A stretch of DNA of 64,000 nucleotides from Elmis aenea (taxonomy: Eukaryota > Arthropoda > Insecta > Coleoptera > Elmidae): the NCBI GenBank assembly GCA_947652605.1, contig OX393581.1, forward strand, positions 30,312,788 to 30,376,787, written 5' to 3'. The translations under genes and the position numbers were made by a program. The notes under the pieces are model-generated. The model did not search any database, was not told the origin of the DNA, and saw only the letters and a program-made list of their open reading frames with translations. Shown here one piece after another: positions 36,501-45,871 of this stretch (the first letter of the stretch is position 1; each line of letters opens with the position of its first letter).

Positions 36501-39500
36501 ACGTTTGAAGAAAATGAGTTATGTCACTTTAAAATTTGGAAAGTTTGGCATTTTTTTGTGAACGCCATGTGTCAATAAATTTAAATTTTTTATTTTTAAA
36601 ATGTTGCTCCCCAACTGGACTAACATTATTGCTAAAACTTATTTCTTAACTTTAAAAAACGAGGTGGCTACGATTTTTTAAAGTTAAGCCTGCTTGTGTA
36701 AGATTTTTCAGAAAAAAATTAATAAGTTGGTAACACTGGCACTAAATCAAAAAACAAACAGACATTCATGTAGAGGTAAAAAATTACATCCGATGACCTA
36801 AAAATATACAGGGTGTTCCATTTAAAAAAATCTTTGTTTTTGTTATAGCGCAAAAATGGGACACCCTGTATAGATGAAAATAATTTTACGACGTAGATCT
36901 TTTCAAACCAATAACTTTATGTATTTAAGTTTTTTTCTATCTCCTACGGGCGGGGCGCTATGAAAGCTCGACGCACTAATGAATCACCCTGTATATTTGA
37001 TAGATAACATAAAACATTCTCAACACTTTTTTTTTTTTTAATAATTTCGAGTTTTTATGGAATATTAATCAATTCCAAAATTATTAATAGAAGTATAGCT
37101 ATAAATTAATCTTTATCCTTTACCTTTAAGACTGTTTTTACTTGTTGATCAGTTTCGTTTTATGTATTCAAGTAGTTCGAGTATTTTTATTGGTTTTTTT
37201 TTTCTGAGTAAATACTTCAGTGAGAAAGTACTTATACGGCTTGTACCTCTTCAGTACATGTTGTAAAATATAAACATAAATTTATTAAATACTTTTTAAA
37301 ATTATTGGTGGATAATACCTAACTTTACCCGTGCCTTACCCATCCATGTATCAGCGTTATGAAAATTAGGGGCGAAATATATTTAAGTACACAAAGCGTG
37401 GTTTTTTCTTTCGGGGTACGTCAATCCGCATATTTTTGTTGAATATCCACGGTGCAACAGCATATACAACATGAAAACTATAGCTTTTCTTCTAGAATTT
37501 TTTGATGACCGGCTGATAAGTTTGCATAGACATTTCTCCGAGGTCACCTTTTTTGACCATTATGTACTATTTTGTGAACCCTTACTTAGAAAATAGGATT
37601 TTCAGAATTTTTGTAGCTAATGTTCAAGGACTGGAACAAAGAATAGTTGAAGGATGTGCAACCATAACGCCAGTGATGCTCCAAAAGGCTTTTAATAGCA
37701 CGATGAGGTGCGTAAACTGTCCATTGAAAAAGACGGGGAACAATTTCAAACAGTTCCTTAAATTTGTCTTTTCCTTTTCGTTAATAAAAATTTAAAAGTA
37801 TTTTATTTTAATTTTCAAACTTTTATTTATTATAATTTTATCTTTGAAATTAATAACACATTTACACATTATTTCAGTTGGTCTGTATGGGACGTAACTT
37901 GAAAAACTTTGACAAAATTGTGGGTATAACAGTTTAAAGTGCCGCTCCAGGCGCTTAACCTTATCTTGGTAAATGACGTCTGTCAGTATGATGTAAATGA
38001 CACAGTAGCTATGTTCTGTGATGACACATGCGAGTGTTTATGACATATGAACAACCACAGCGTTCTTAAAAATATATATTTTTTTTTTAAATAAATCGTA
38101 ACTTTTTTTCCGAGTTTTTAAGAGAGTAAAGATATCATTTTACTAAAAAAACAATAATCTCTATAACATACTAAAATTTTAAAATAATTGTTGAAGCCGT
38201 CTTTAAAAAAAATCAAAATTTGAATTTTTAAAATGATTTAGTACTTTTTGAATTTATAGAAAAAGTTGTTAGGGTTTTTTATAGACTACAATCCTACAAA
38301 ACAGAATTTCTTTATCTATTACCCATTTTATGTAATTTTCAATTGACGTTACAAGTTAGACATCCTATATTAGGAATTATTTGCAAAATCAACTAAATGC
38401 ACGCACTTTGTTATCTTACTTTTAAAGGCTTTATAGATAATACAAATAGTATCGTAAACAATAATTATTCTCAAATAAATAAGCATTATTATCACTATCA
38501 CTATCTCCACTGGTTTCATTGTATTCACAATTATTTGCGCCATCATCACTATTTCCATTATCATCTGGATCCATTAATTCATTATGAAGGACACAGAAAC
38601 AAGTGTTTTCGTGATCAGATATTTGATTAAATCCCAAAGTTTTCTTGCAACCATAAGCTCTATACTTGCAAGAAAATAAGACTAACGACGCCAAATTCTC
38701 ATACATGAAATTGCGAATTAGTGACGTTGATTCAAGATCCATCTTTTTAGCACAGTCACCACACAAACTCTGTCCATCTTCTCGAATATAAACTGGAGAC
38801 ATTGATAAATATGATTTACATTTTGTACATAACAGAACATTTGCAACACCCTCCGGAATCAAAGATGTCGACATATTTCAAATACGTATAAATAAAACAG
38901 TGACTGATTTTTTTGCATTATTAATTTAAAGTGTGCAGATGTAATTTAAGCAAGGTTGATAAGATATAGCTTTCATTTTGATAAAATGATGTCTAAGAGG
39001 ATAACGTTAATTCATCATATTGACTAATGAAAAATGTATTTGTAACTTCGTTAATAACTGAAATATCCCTCCAAATGAAGCGATCCAAATCGGAATATCC
39101 TTCATGTTTTCATATATTATATTAAAAAATCTAATTATTTGTATCTTTCACATTTTAAATTTCTTTTTTGATAATACAGTTTTAAAATTTAAGTTTTTCA
39201 GATTTTTTAGGTTATCTTAAGAACTGGACACAATATGCACGTTTTTAATTTATATTCTTAGTAAGCACGTAAAAGCACACTTCTTTGCTAATTTAACCAT
39301 TTTTATACAGGGTGTTTCACTTTTCGATGTGGCGTTATTGCTAACTCCGCAAATAATGAAAACGCAAGGTGGGTTAAATGAGACAAAATTCGGGACATAT
39401 ATGGTCACCTTACATTTAGAGAGTTACAGGATAGACTAGCGAGGGTCGAAAAAAAACAATGGAAGTCGATTATTGTTTTTTCCATGGCAACGTTGATTTT

Positions 39501-42500
39501 TGTCTTAGATTTCGCAATTGTTTAGTTATTTCACTTATTTTTTTAAACAAACTTATAAAGTTTGAAAAGAGAAAAAAATAATCTTTCTCTCTAAGTCATC
39601 ACCTACTAAGACTGTCATTTAAAAAAAGTTGTTTCATTAAATATCTCACCTGGTAATTAATAAACAAAAATTTGATTATCACCATCTTATATAAACAAAA
39701 TCAAGCAACATTTTTTATTTGACATTTTTGTGTATTAGCAACGATAGCCCAGATATTTAAGTTTAATAATTTTGATCGATTTCAGTTTTTTCGTTATATC
39801 ACGCAAGCCATGGAATTTTTAAACAAAACAAGATCTTTTTTAAAATGCACTCCTGAATAGCTAAATTTGGACCCATTTAACCAACCTTGTATTTATTTTA
39901 TATTAATTACGGAGATAGCAATAGTGCCACATCGAAAAGTAAAACACCCTGTATATCTCACAGTTTCCAAGATTCCTATGTTCTTCATGTTAAAATGCTC
40001 ATGTTTAGATCTATTAATTCAGTCTTAAATTTTCCAATCACATTAGTATATCTCGAAAAATTACATTAAGGATTTATTTTATTAAATAATTAATATTGAT
40101 TTGTATTCGTTTTAATACTTTTTTTAAAAAAGCACTATTTTCACATCGTAACCATAATTATGCAAATACGTAATGTTCTAATTTTCTCTTATTTCTTATT
40201 GAAATATTGCGGTTGTATGTACATTGCAACTCTCACTTTTATATAAACCAAGGTCTACTTCTTAGCTTAGCGCTAAACTGCCAAAATTTTGCAACTTCTC
40301 GTAGAACTTGATTTTTAGTAGCTGCACTAATACGTGTTATACGCATTTTTACAGAAATGTTTAACTTTTTGTGATTTCGTAGACCTTCAAAGGTCGAATA
40401 AACAAATCTGAGACTCTCGATCAATATTTAGGTAGTGACATTTTGTAAAACGACAAAAAATATTTATTAAAGCAATTTTATTAAAAAGCAGCAAGGACTA
40501 ATCGGAACAGCACAGGCATTAATCACTATTTGTGTTTAACGAATAAAATTTAAAGTGATAAAACCATGAATAGAAATTGTTTATTTCATTTTCAATCTTG
40601 AACGAAAAATAACAATTTGGTTTTCATTTCCGTTTTGGTTCTTGCAAAAATTACGGTTAATTTCGTTTATCGTTTACGTTTTCGTTCCGCTTTGCAGTTT
40701 AATAATTAGGCCATCATAAAAACAATATTAATACATGTTAATGATCCTTCGAAATACTATTGACAGAACCGGGCCCAATATTGACCCACAAAAAAACACA
40801 AATCAAGTACACGAGTAACTTGGATGTGCAATATGAAACGGGGCCTTTTACTTTTAGACAATCTGCGGTGTCTTCCAAAAATTTTTTAGTATTTGAGAAC
40901 GTTTCAAGGAATATAAAATATATCCTTAAAGAATGGGATCTACATGTTACACGAAAGTTATAGAAAGTATCTTTTTAAAAGCTAAAACGTGTAATAAAAA
41001 ATTTAAAATATTTTGGGAACTTATTTGTCATAAAGGCAAAAACGATTAGCTGTATTAGACCAGCTGTAAATTTTTCAATTGCAAAAAAGTAAAACGTGGT
41101 GAAAGTATTTACATGAAACAGCAGAATTTTTTTATGCGTATGCATGAAACGAATAACGGGTCTTACGATCACTAATCTGTTAAGGGTAATAAATTTTTTG
41201 CAACATATAAATTAAGTAAAAACAGTACATTTTATGTACTAGAAGGCAAACGTTAAAAAACGCATAAACAGCAAAGTTAATAATTGCGAAAAGAAACTTG
41301 CATTTTCTTTAGATATACAAAGTAAATCGTAAATAATTCTTACTTTCATATCGTCCACAAAAAAGTATTTCAAAATTGTTTTGTTTTCTTTGCTCTAAAA
41401 CTTACTTAAAAGCTTTTATATTTGTTTAAACAAATGCATGCAACTTTTTACGCTAGCATTATCGAAGTAATGCGGTTACCTAACAACAACACTTTTTTTA
41501 ACCCTGAACCTGAACCCATTTTTATTACATGTCCATGTCCATGTTAAATCGGAATTGGATCAACTTTTTCAATGCCTCACAGGTATTTTTACGGGTTTTT
41601 TCCTTTATAAAATGTATTAAATAAAATAAACACAGTGAATTAATACGAGTACAATGGAAGAATGAGTGCCGAAACCCAAACCTAAGTTTTCTTTATACTA
41701 TTGAACCCGAACCAGTTCTAAACCCTTTTTTTTTAGTTTTTGATACCTGTAAACAGTTTTTTCGTCCTTTTTATCACACACGCTATTGGGTTCCAGATGT
41801 TACTTGTACATATTGTAAATAGTTTTAAATATTTTATGTAATATTCATCTTTTGCGGGTCGAATAAACTGTCTTTGCGGCGCGCACCTATGTACTACGGC
41901 AGTAGTTCTTAACTTCTGGGGGGCACCAAATACCTGAAGGGGGCGCAAAGAAATAAAAGGGATAACTGTTTATTGAAGCAATAATTCATCAGAATGAAAC
42001 GGGACGGATTTAAGAGCAAACAATTAAAGGTCATTTTTTTAGTCGCATAAAAGAATTCAATAAAAATTTATATGGAAAAAGGGAGCGCAAACTCAAAAAG
42101 ATTGAGAAACACAGTATTACGGTAATCATTCTGTTTTTGATTCGCTTATGGCAATTTCTTATTACTAAAAAATGCATAAATTAAAAAGAATGATAAATTT
42201 CTTCAACCTTCGATTTAAGGGAACCCGGTTTAACGCATTTAGTTTTTTATAGAAGTATTCGCCGTCCCAAACTAGCTGCTTAAACAAACCTAATAACTGC
42301 AGTACATTGTATTCTTTATAAATAGAATTAAAAGAAAAAAATTTGCCTGCTAATAGCGTTTTGTAAATTTTGTAAAATGTATTCATAGTTGCATGAAATA
42401 TGTTTTCTAGCGCCAATTTTTATGTAATGGTTGTATTAAAATTACGCTTAAACTTTTTAAAAATGGGTAAAAACCTTGAAAGAAATGTATAAGTCGGTCA

Positions 42501-43449
42501 CTAAGTTTCCTCTTTCACACAAACGTATTAGACGAGTTTTTAAACGATGAAAGAAATTTCAATAAATAATTAAGTCTAAAGAATTTGCAAAGATGCCAAT
42601 CGAACCTGTATTTCCGAGAAAGTAACCGGCTGCGTACGGTATCTGACGGAAGAACCTCGTCTTCTTTTGGGGACGACACGTCTATGAAGACGCGACAATG
42701 GTTCAGGATAAACGATGTCCATAGCTACAACAAAAAACATTTGTTTATTACTTTAGCAATCTATTCTTATGGTGCCTGTACACCTGAGAGTGAAGTACTC
42801 TCGAGAGTAGCGTCGCCAAGGATACAGCCCCTGAGAGTAACTCGCGATTGGCTGTATCCTTGGCGACGCTACTCTCGAGAGTACTTTACTCTCAGGTGTA
42901 CAGGCACCATTAGAGCAGTGTCAAACGTATTTACAAAGATGCATTCGCACATAAAAAACAAGACATGTACGTTTAAATCGCAAAATTATTTGCGTACTCC
43001 GTTACAAAGGAAGGAATTTACTGGGTAGACCAAAAAAAATACAGCACATCTGCGAATTACTAGCGAAATTACATTCGGTCATTCACCTATTTTGCGGCAC
43101 GATTGATTTAAAGTGAGAATTTGAAATTATTATTATCAAGATCAGTGCAAATTACGCCTCAAAAACATTTCGGGGTCATGACAACAATGTTTACATCTGT
43201 TGCTAATCCAGTTATTTTTGAGTACGTCATCTTTTAACATGTGACTGGTTATTTTTTCTAAATGCCCTACTTAGACACCGAAAAACAATCTGAAGCAACA
43301 CCTTGAAGCCCCATGCATATATCATTGTGCGTCGATAAACTCCGAGCGAAAAGATTTCCTCGATCTTATAGACCGATAATTCGTGTCAATTTATAGACTA
43401 AAAATATTAAAAAATTCTTACTTGGTACTGTTGAGGCACAAGATGGCAT
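24540..43449 (-). CDS. 120-residue conserved-looking protein of unknown function, three exons
   Basis: Rebuilt on the minus strand. Exon 1 is 43422-43449 (start ATG, donor GTAAGA), exon 2 is 42606-42724 (acceptor GTTGTAG, donor CAG/GTTCGA), and exon 3 is 24540-24755 (acceptor TGTACAG, stop TGA). Phases match at both joins, giving 120 residues. The protein begins [20 protein letters not shown], then has a very basic stretch ([11 protein letters not shown]), [19 protein letters not shown] spanning the second junction, a Ser-rich patch, a possible helical segment [17 protein letters not shown], and a Ser/Arg-rich end. I do not recognise the family. The basic segment could be a nuclear localisation signal or nucleic-acid contact (inference). 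A GC-richer segment at 43565-43640 upstream may be its promoter. Four SIAH-like genes lie within intron 2. The weakest points are the +4/+5 bases of the exon-2 donor and the long intron. Confidence 0.62.
24791..26114. other. intronic sequence, nothing recognised
   Basis: Lies inside the long second intron of the 120-residue gene. AT-rich, with no exon or paired repeat ends seen. Confidence 0.4.
26115..27160. repeat. tandem pair of a SINE/RTE-like retroelement
   Basis: Two head-to-tail copies (26115-26623 and 26624-27160) each start GATG(G/A)TTTACCCGGCGTTGC and end in a CAAA run, then AGCTCTTTTATATATA. They are nearly identical apart from the CAAA run (about four units against eight) and scattered substitutions. 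Each contains GATCGAATCCC, which resembles a tRNA-type B box, and GTCCCGATCGGTCAACGG, similar to 3' regions of insect RTE-linked SINEs. CAAGAT at both outer edges may be the target duplication. Confidence 0.75.
27559..27564 (-). terminator. polyadenylation signal for the first SIAH-like gene
   Basis: AATAAA on the minus strand about 48 bases after the stop of the gene at 27612-27992. Confidence 0.5.
27612..27992 (-). CDS. half-RING / SIAH-type zinc-finger protein, paralogue A
   Basis: Intronless, 126 residues. Aligned by eye with the N-terminal half of SIAH ubiquitin ligases, it keeps RING cysteines 1, 2, 5 and 6 (C16, C19, C38, C41). The positions of C3, H4, C7 and C8 are lost: Arg35 stands where the His would be, and STS replaces the CPTC pair. 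[18 protein letters not shown] then matches the SIAH linker and first zinc finger, with C69, C76, H88 and C92 as the C2HC set. The second SIAH finger and the substrate-binding domain are absent, replaced by an acidic end [10 protein letters not shown]. The ATG sits at the same point in all four paralogues, which supports the start. Canonical E3 activity is doubtful. A scaffold, adaptor or dominant-negative role is inference. It lies in the 17.85-kb intron of the 120-residue gene, on the same strand. Confidence 0.8.
   Translation of the reverse strand: MSTFVIPDHVLKDLVCSGCTSYLSMSPVYIQEDGRSVCGECAIKIDAVSTSKIRNFIYENLAPLMLFPCKYHNMGCKKMLRFNEVSDHESSCYSSSFNTDLEIMRILIQDLLSLSVYDPYDSDSSD
28982..29128. 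mobile_element. palindromic MITE (GGCGATCCGCGATCACTATA arms)
   Basis: Two arms of about 60 bp, GGTCAGCTCACACC through GCGATCCGCGATCACTATAA and its complement ending GGTGTAAGTTGAC, flank a short loop near 29045. TAA or AAA at both edges fits a 3-bp duplication, but the exact ends are ambiguous. No coding frame. Confidence 0.75.
29136..29248. mobile_element. second small foldback repeat, adjacent
   Basis: GTCTTCATTC...TTTGGAACCGCGT on the left is mirrored by ACGCGGTTCCAAATCCGGGAACGAAGAC on the right, written here in part. The inner arm ACGTGTTGAC also pairs. Only 7 bp separate it from the previous foldback. Confidence 0.6.
29988..31492. mobile_element. long-armed CAGGGTGGTGCT element with decayed mariner-like transposase
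   Basis: TA-CAGGGTGGTGCTATTTTCGATG on the left is mirrored by CATCGAAAAAAGCACCACCCTG-TA on the right. The arms run about 430 bp each (for example TATCTAGGATTTC and its complement, and GGTTACCAATCTGAAAAGCT and its complement). Total length is 1505 bp with TA duplications. The central region encodes transposase remnants (next entry), so this copy is closer to an autonomous parent than the others. Confidence 0.88.
30590..30917 (+). pseudogene. mariner-like transposase fragment
   Basis: Broken frames read [13 protein letters not shown], then after a stop and a frameshift [18 protein letters not shown], then [20 protein letters not shown] and finally [14 protein letters not shown]. These match, in order, the FQQDGA-PH box, the HWPPRSPDLTP-DFFLW box and the C-terminal GxHF end of a Tc1/mariner-related transposase family known from insects. 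The Asp of PDLTP is replaced by Cys, so the fragment is inactive. It lies in the loop of the long inverted repeat. Confidence 0.75.
32082..32639 (-). CDS. half-RING / SIAH-type zinc-finger protein with C-terminal membrane segment, paralogue B
   Basis: Intronless, 185 residues, the longest of the four. It has the same ligand set at the same positions: C16, C19, C38, C41 for the half-RING and C69, C76, H88, C92 for the SIAH finger. An extra Cys lies at 79 and two more follow the finger (CSCK). The middle is acidic ([18 protein letters not shown]). The last 22 residues, [20 protein letters not shown] plus II, form one strongly hydrophobic helix ending at the C-terminus, the layout of a tail-anchored membrane protein. 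None of the other copies has this. The linker is more diverged ([20 protein letters not shown]). A membrane-anchored zinc-finger adaptor is possible, but this is inference. Confidence 0.78.
   Translation of the reverse strand: MSSPVIPDHVLNNLRCSKCISYLSLAPVYIQKNGRSVCGQCVKTMNPKSKPRVRNFAYEILASLLLFPCKYKDNGCNICLEFNKILDHEDICSCKVVLLEPISTYSNNTNSDNSVDEDVDESDFFTVGHVGGSLFNYNRISYNGISAWNDEPQNIFILRNINKALLFIFATYLFINILSMLLLII
33055..33477 (-). CDS. half-RING / SIAH-type zinc-finger protein, paralogue C
   Basis: Intronless, 140 residues, only about 0.4 kb upstream of paralogue B on the same strand. C16, C19 and C38 are kept but the fourth ligand is Phe41 (CGKF instead of CGxC), so even the single remaining RING zinc site is damaged. 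The SIAH finger C69, C76, H88, C92 is intact ([16 protein letters not shown]). The tail is almost pure Ser/Asp/Glu ([16 protein letters not shown]), a likely casein-kinase-2 substrate and disordered. It ends GPALFLF. Confidence 0.76.
   Translation of the reverse strand: MSMFVIPDRILKDLVCSECTSSLSASPVYTQEDGQSVCGKFATKMDPGSTSLIRNFIYENLASLLLFPCKHAIYGCKKTLGFNKISDHEDTCPYPYFFSLAGTFNAIITSDSESSSSSDSDSDSFNYSDSDSDGPALFLF
33732..33745. repeat. solitary CAGGGTG terminus
   Basis: TATACAGGGTGTTTGAAATT lies here without a recognisable partner end. It is probably the left end of a truncated family member. Confidence 0.4.
34586..35146. mobile_element. TA-flanked CAGGGTA element, copy 2 of the 8106 family
   Basis: TTGGCGGAAGCGCTACACGT on the left and GTGTAGCGCTTCCGTCAA on the right match the copy at 8106, as does most of the interior. 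The right terminus has decayed (CACACATCATC). It contains a short internal deletion compared with copy 1 near 34980. Confidence 0.8.
35768..36115. mobile_element. TA-flanked CAGGGTTGTCCACATAGAAG MITE
   Basis: CAGGGTTGTCCACATAGAAG on the left pairs with CTTCTATGTGGATCACCCTG on the right. It is 348 bp long, without a coding frame. Confidence 0.8.
36809..36868. mobile_element. 60-bp CAGGGTGTTCCATTT micro-element
   Basis: CAGGGTGTTCCATTT on the left and AAATGGGACACCCTG on the right, both flanked by TA, enclose about 30 bp. A further solitary right end, ATCACCCTG-TA, lies at 36984-36991. Confidence 0.6.
37385..37794 (+). pseudogene. mariner-like transposase fragment, frameshifted
   Basis: [20 protein letters not shown] followed by RCNSI in one frame and FDDRLISL nearby resemble the AWF-LSGYVN box of insect Tc1/mariner-related transposases. 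After frameshifts, [17 protein letters not shown] and [11 protein letters not shown] resemble their C-terminal end. The catalytic middle is lost. No paired termini were identified around it. Confidence 0.6.
38431..38874 (-). CDS. half-RING / SIAH-type zinc-finger protein, paralogue D
   Basis: Intronless, 147 residues. It keeps C16, C19, C38, C41 and C69, C76, H88, C92 at the same spacing as the others; the finger begins FSCKY rather than FPCKY. The tail is rich in Asp/Asn/Ser ([23 protein letters not shown]) and ends in Tyr/Leu residues. The N-terminus differs from A-C ([10 protein letters not shown] in place of IPDHVLKDL), making it the most diverged start. It is the right-most family member, about 5 kb upstream of paralogue C and 3.7 kb from exon 2 of the host gene. 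Confidence 0.78.
   Translation of the reverse strand: MSTSLIPEGVANVLLCTKCKSYLSMSPVYIREDGQSLCGDCAKKMDLESTSLIRNFMYENLASLVLFSCKYRAYGCKKTLGFNQISDHENTCFCVLHNELMDPDDNGNSDDGANNCEYNETSGDSDSDNNAYLFENNYCLRYYLYYL
39308..39951. mobile_element. TA-flanked CAGGGTGTTTCACTTTTCGA element
   Basis: CAGGGTGTTTCACTTTTCGA on the left is mirrored by TCGAAAAGTAAAACACCCTG on the right, with arms of about 45 bp and TA at both sides. It is 644 bp long and non-coding. Confidence 0.85.
41892..42122. mobile_element. hAT-type MITE
   Basis: The element runs 41900-42114, from CAGTAGTTCTTAAC to TTGAGAAACACAG, with GGGGGC motifs just inside the left end. The flanks tactacgg and tattacgg form an 8-bp duplication with one mismatch. 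Confidence 0.7.
42770..42909. mobile_element. 140-bp near-perfect palindrome, PIF/Harbinger-type MITE
   Basis: Two arms of about 60 bp beginning TGGTGCCTGTACACCTGAGA are inverted around a loop of about 20 bp, with a single mismatch seen in the arms. TTA stands on both sides (42767-42769 and 42910-42912), matching the TWA duplications of PIF/Harbinger. It lies about 45 bp upstream of exon 2 of the 120-residue gene. Confidence 0.8.
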
Positions 43450-43564
43450 TATAATGTAGAAAATGCACTAAAATTCGTTATAAAATTGCGAATTCACTCC
43501 ACTGTATCAATTAGCATTATATCTTGCTAGTGAATAAACCTTTACAACACTTTTAGCTAATTTT

Positions 43565-43640
43565 AAACACTAGCGCGTCCCGACGCAGTCAGCGCGACGC
43601 TAGCCACACTTCTCGCCCACGGGCGCCCAAAATAACAAAA
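43565..43640 (-). promoter_or_regulatory. GC-rich stretch, candidate promoter of the 120-residue gene
   Basis: A locally GC-rich, CpG-containing segment (for example GCGCGTCCCGACGCAG) in otherwise AT-rich sequence, about 120-190 bp upstream of the proposed ATG at 43449. No TATA box or initiator was assigned. Confidence 0.35.
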
Positions 43641-43649
43641 ATAGCGGGA

Positions 43650-45871
43650 AATCTGACAATCGTTAGCGATTCCAAAAATCCATTAGAATCTTATTACTTC
43701 GAAATGATATTTAAACTGAAAGCAACAGGCTGGTGCTTTGTGCACCACGACATATGTTAATAACTACTTATTATTTCTGGTGAATGTTGGTTAAGTTTAA
43801 CACGGTCGCAACCACGTCCAACTTTCACCAGCTCGACACGTTTCATTTCTTCAACGTTACGCTGTTAGAATTCGGCTACCTCATAAAAACCGAGACCGAC
43901 AGTATTTATTTAGCAATGAATTTTATAATTTTAGAGAGTAATAAAAAAAAATATTTTTGAACATGCAACGATACAAAGCACATCTTAACTTTAGCAAATT
44001 AAACGCAGTTTCGTGAAAGTACCATACTCTAGAAACTTTATCTTTTTATACAACGTCGAATCGAATCTGTATATAATTATAACTGTAAGTTTATAAAAAA
44101 AAAACATTTTGATTTTAATGATAAAGAATTGATAGCTTACTACATATTATAAAATATTACGTTTTATTACACCGAAACGATTTTCCAAAAAGAGTCCGCT
44201 GTCTTTTTATCTAATACCCAGACGTGAAAACTCGTTGTTATAGAGGACCGTATTTATTTTATCGTGAGTTCAACAAAAAAAAACTTTTAACAAATTCATT
44301 AAACATTCAAATATGAAATTCTAAATTTTTAAATGATCTCCAAGTTCCATACATCCATTATGGACATCATTACTTTCAAATATTGACCCTTCAAACTTGC
44401 TAAATAGCGATTTAAAAATCCTATCAACATTTTGAATTGCTCTAGCACAAAATGGTTTTTTAAATTTTTGCTTATCTAATAAATCTTAAAAATTTAGCAC
44501 GACAGGAATAGATCAATCAGGTAACTTTTACAAATCGTTTGGTTTCCTGAAATACTTTTTACAACCTATGAGCATCAAATAAACAATTGAACGTATTTCA
44601 CATAAACTACAAATGTTAAAAAAAAATGTTTTTTTTATAGGCTTTCATAGCCACCTGCGTGCGACAAAACAAGGTATTTTTATTACAAGTTAATTAAACA
44701 AACATAAATGATACTCAGTACTCACACTAATAAATAGGTAATTATTAAATGAAAAGTTTATTAAATTTTATCGATGAATGTTGTTATTATAGCAGTTTAA
44801 CAGCTATGTAATCAATCATAAAAGTTTCATGTAAACTATCTATAAAACTTTTATGTAAACTGTTAATTTTATTGATCAAATTTTGCCGTCAACATTTAGA
44901 ATGTAAAAAATGTATTTCTTTGATGAACACGGAAGTTGAATTGGCAATTATTTAATAGAGTTTCTATTTTATTTTTGTTGAATAAATAAAAAGAGATATC
45001 ACCCCCTATGTAAGGGGTAAAAACTAAAAATATATCTTAAGCGAGCGAAATAGTTATTTATGTATCAAGGCCAAAAAGTGTAACTTTTTCGGCCGCGTCT
45101 GGTTGCCGTTGCTAAGAGTAACGGCCTGAAAAGTAACTTTTACAGCCGTTGCTAAGGATAGGGCCGGTAATTCAGTGTTTTATGGTTGCTAACGCGTCCG
45201 TCAAACAGCTGTTTCTAGTACGATCGCACAAAAAAACTGTTACTTCACGATGGTTTGTGGCCATTAAAAAGTCTACTAATGAAAACAATTAATACAATTA
45301 ATATGTGTTCAAGGGGAGACATTAAAATCCATCTTCATCGTCCCTAACATTAAACTTTTTGCTAATAACATGAAGTTCAGGATTCCATTAAATAGTTTTT
45401 GAGTAGTGTTTAAGATTTCTCAAAGTTTTTATTTCTAGAGAAAAAAAAATTACCTCTTATTTCTCGAGAATTCTCACATAACAATTCTCAATTCAAATTC
45501 TCAAATAACATTTATTCACTAAATTAAGTTTAAAAGGTTATATAAAAATGAAATATAACTCTTTAATACTAAATTCATGTATTTTATTTATTATTATAAC
45601 GCAAAATAAAATATGTGGTTAAAAACTGATTGCAAAACAAAAGTTAGTGCGTTTATTGTTTAACTTAGGAAAAAGAATTCAAAGAACATGGCGCATCCCA
45701 AATAGTAATGGACAATCGATTTCTCTACTTCGTAATAAAATCGTTAGCGATAGAAAAATTACGTTCATTTTGTATAGACTTAGGCTTTATTGTAGACAAA
45801 GCATGTCTTTAATTCCAAATTTGTTATTATTGTACCCGTTGTTTGAAATATATGAAATTCCTGTTTAATAG
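43650..45871. other. intergenic sequence, nothing recognised
   Basis: AT-rich with short GC-richer patches near 45080-45230. No convincing exon or paired repeat ends. Confidence 0.4.

Noticed and set aside
42585..43028. 147-codon plus-strand frame
   Set aside because: It crosses exon 2 of the minus-strand 120-residue gene and the palindromic MITE; codon content is explained by those.
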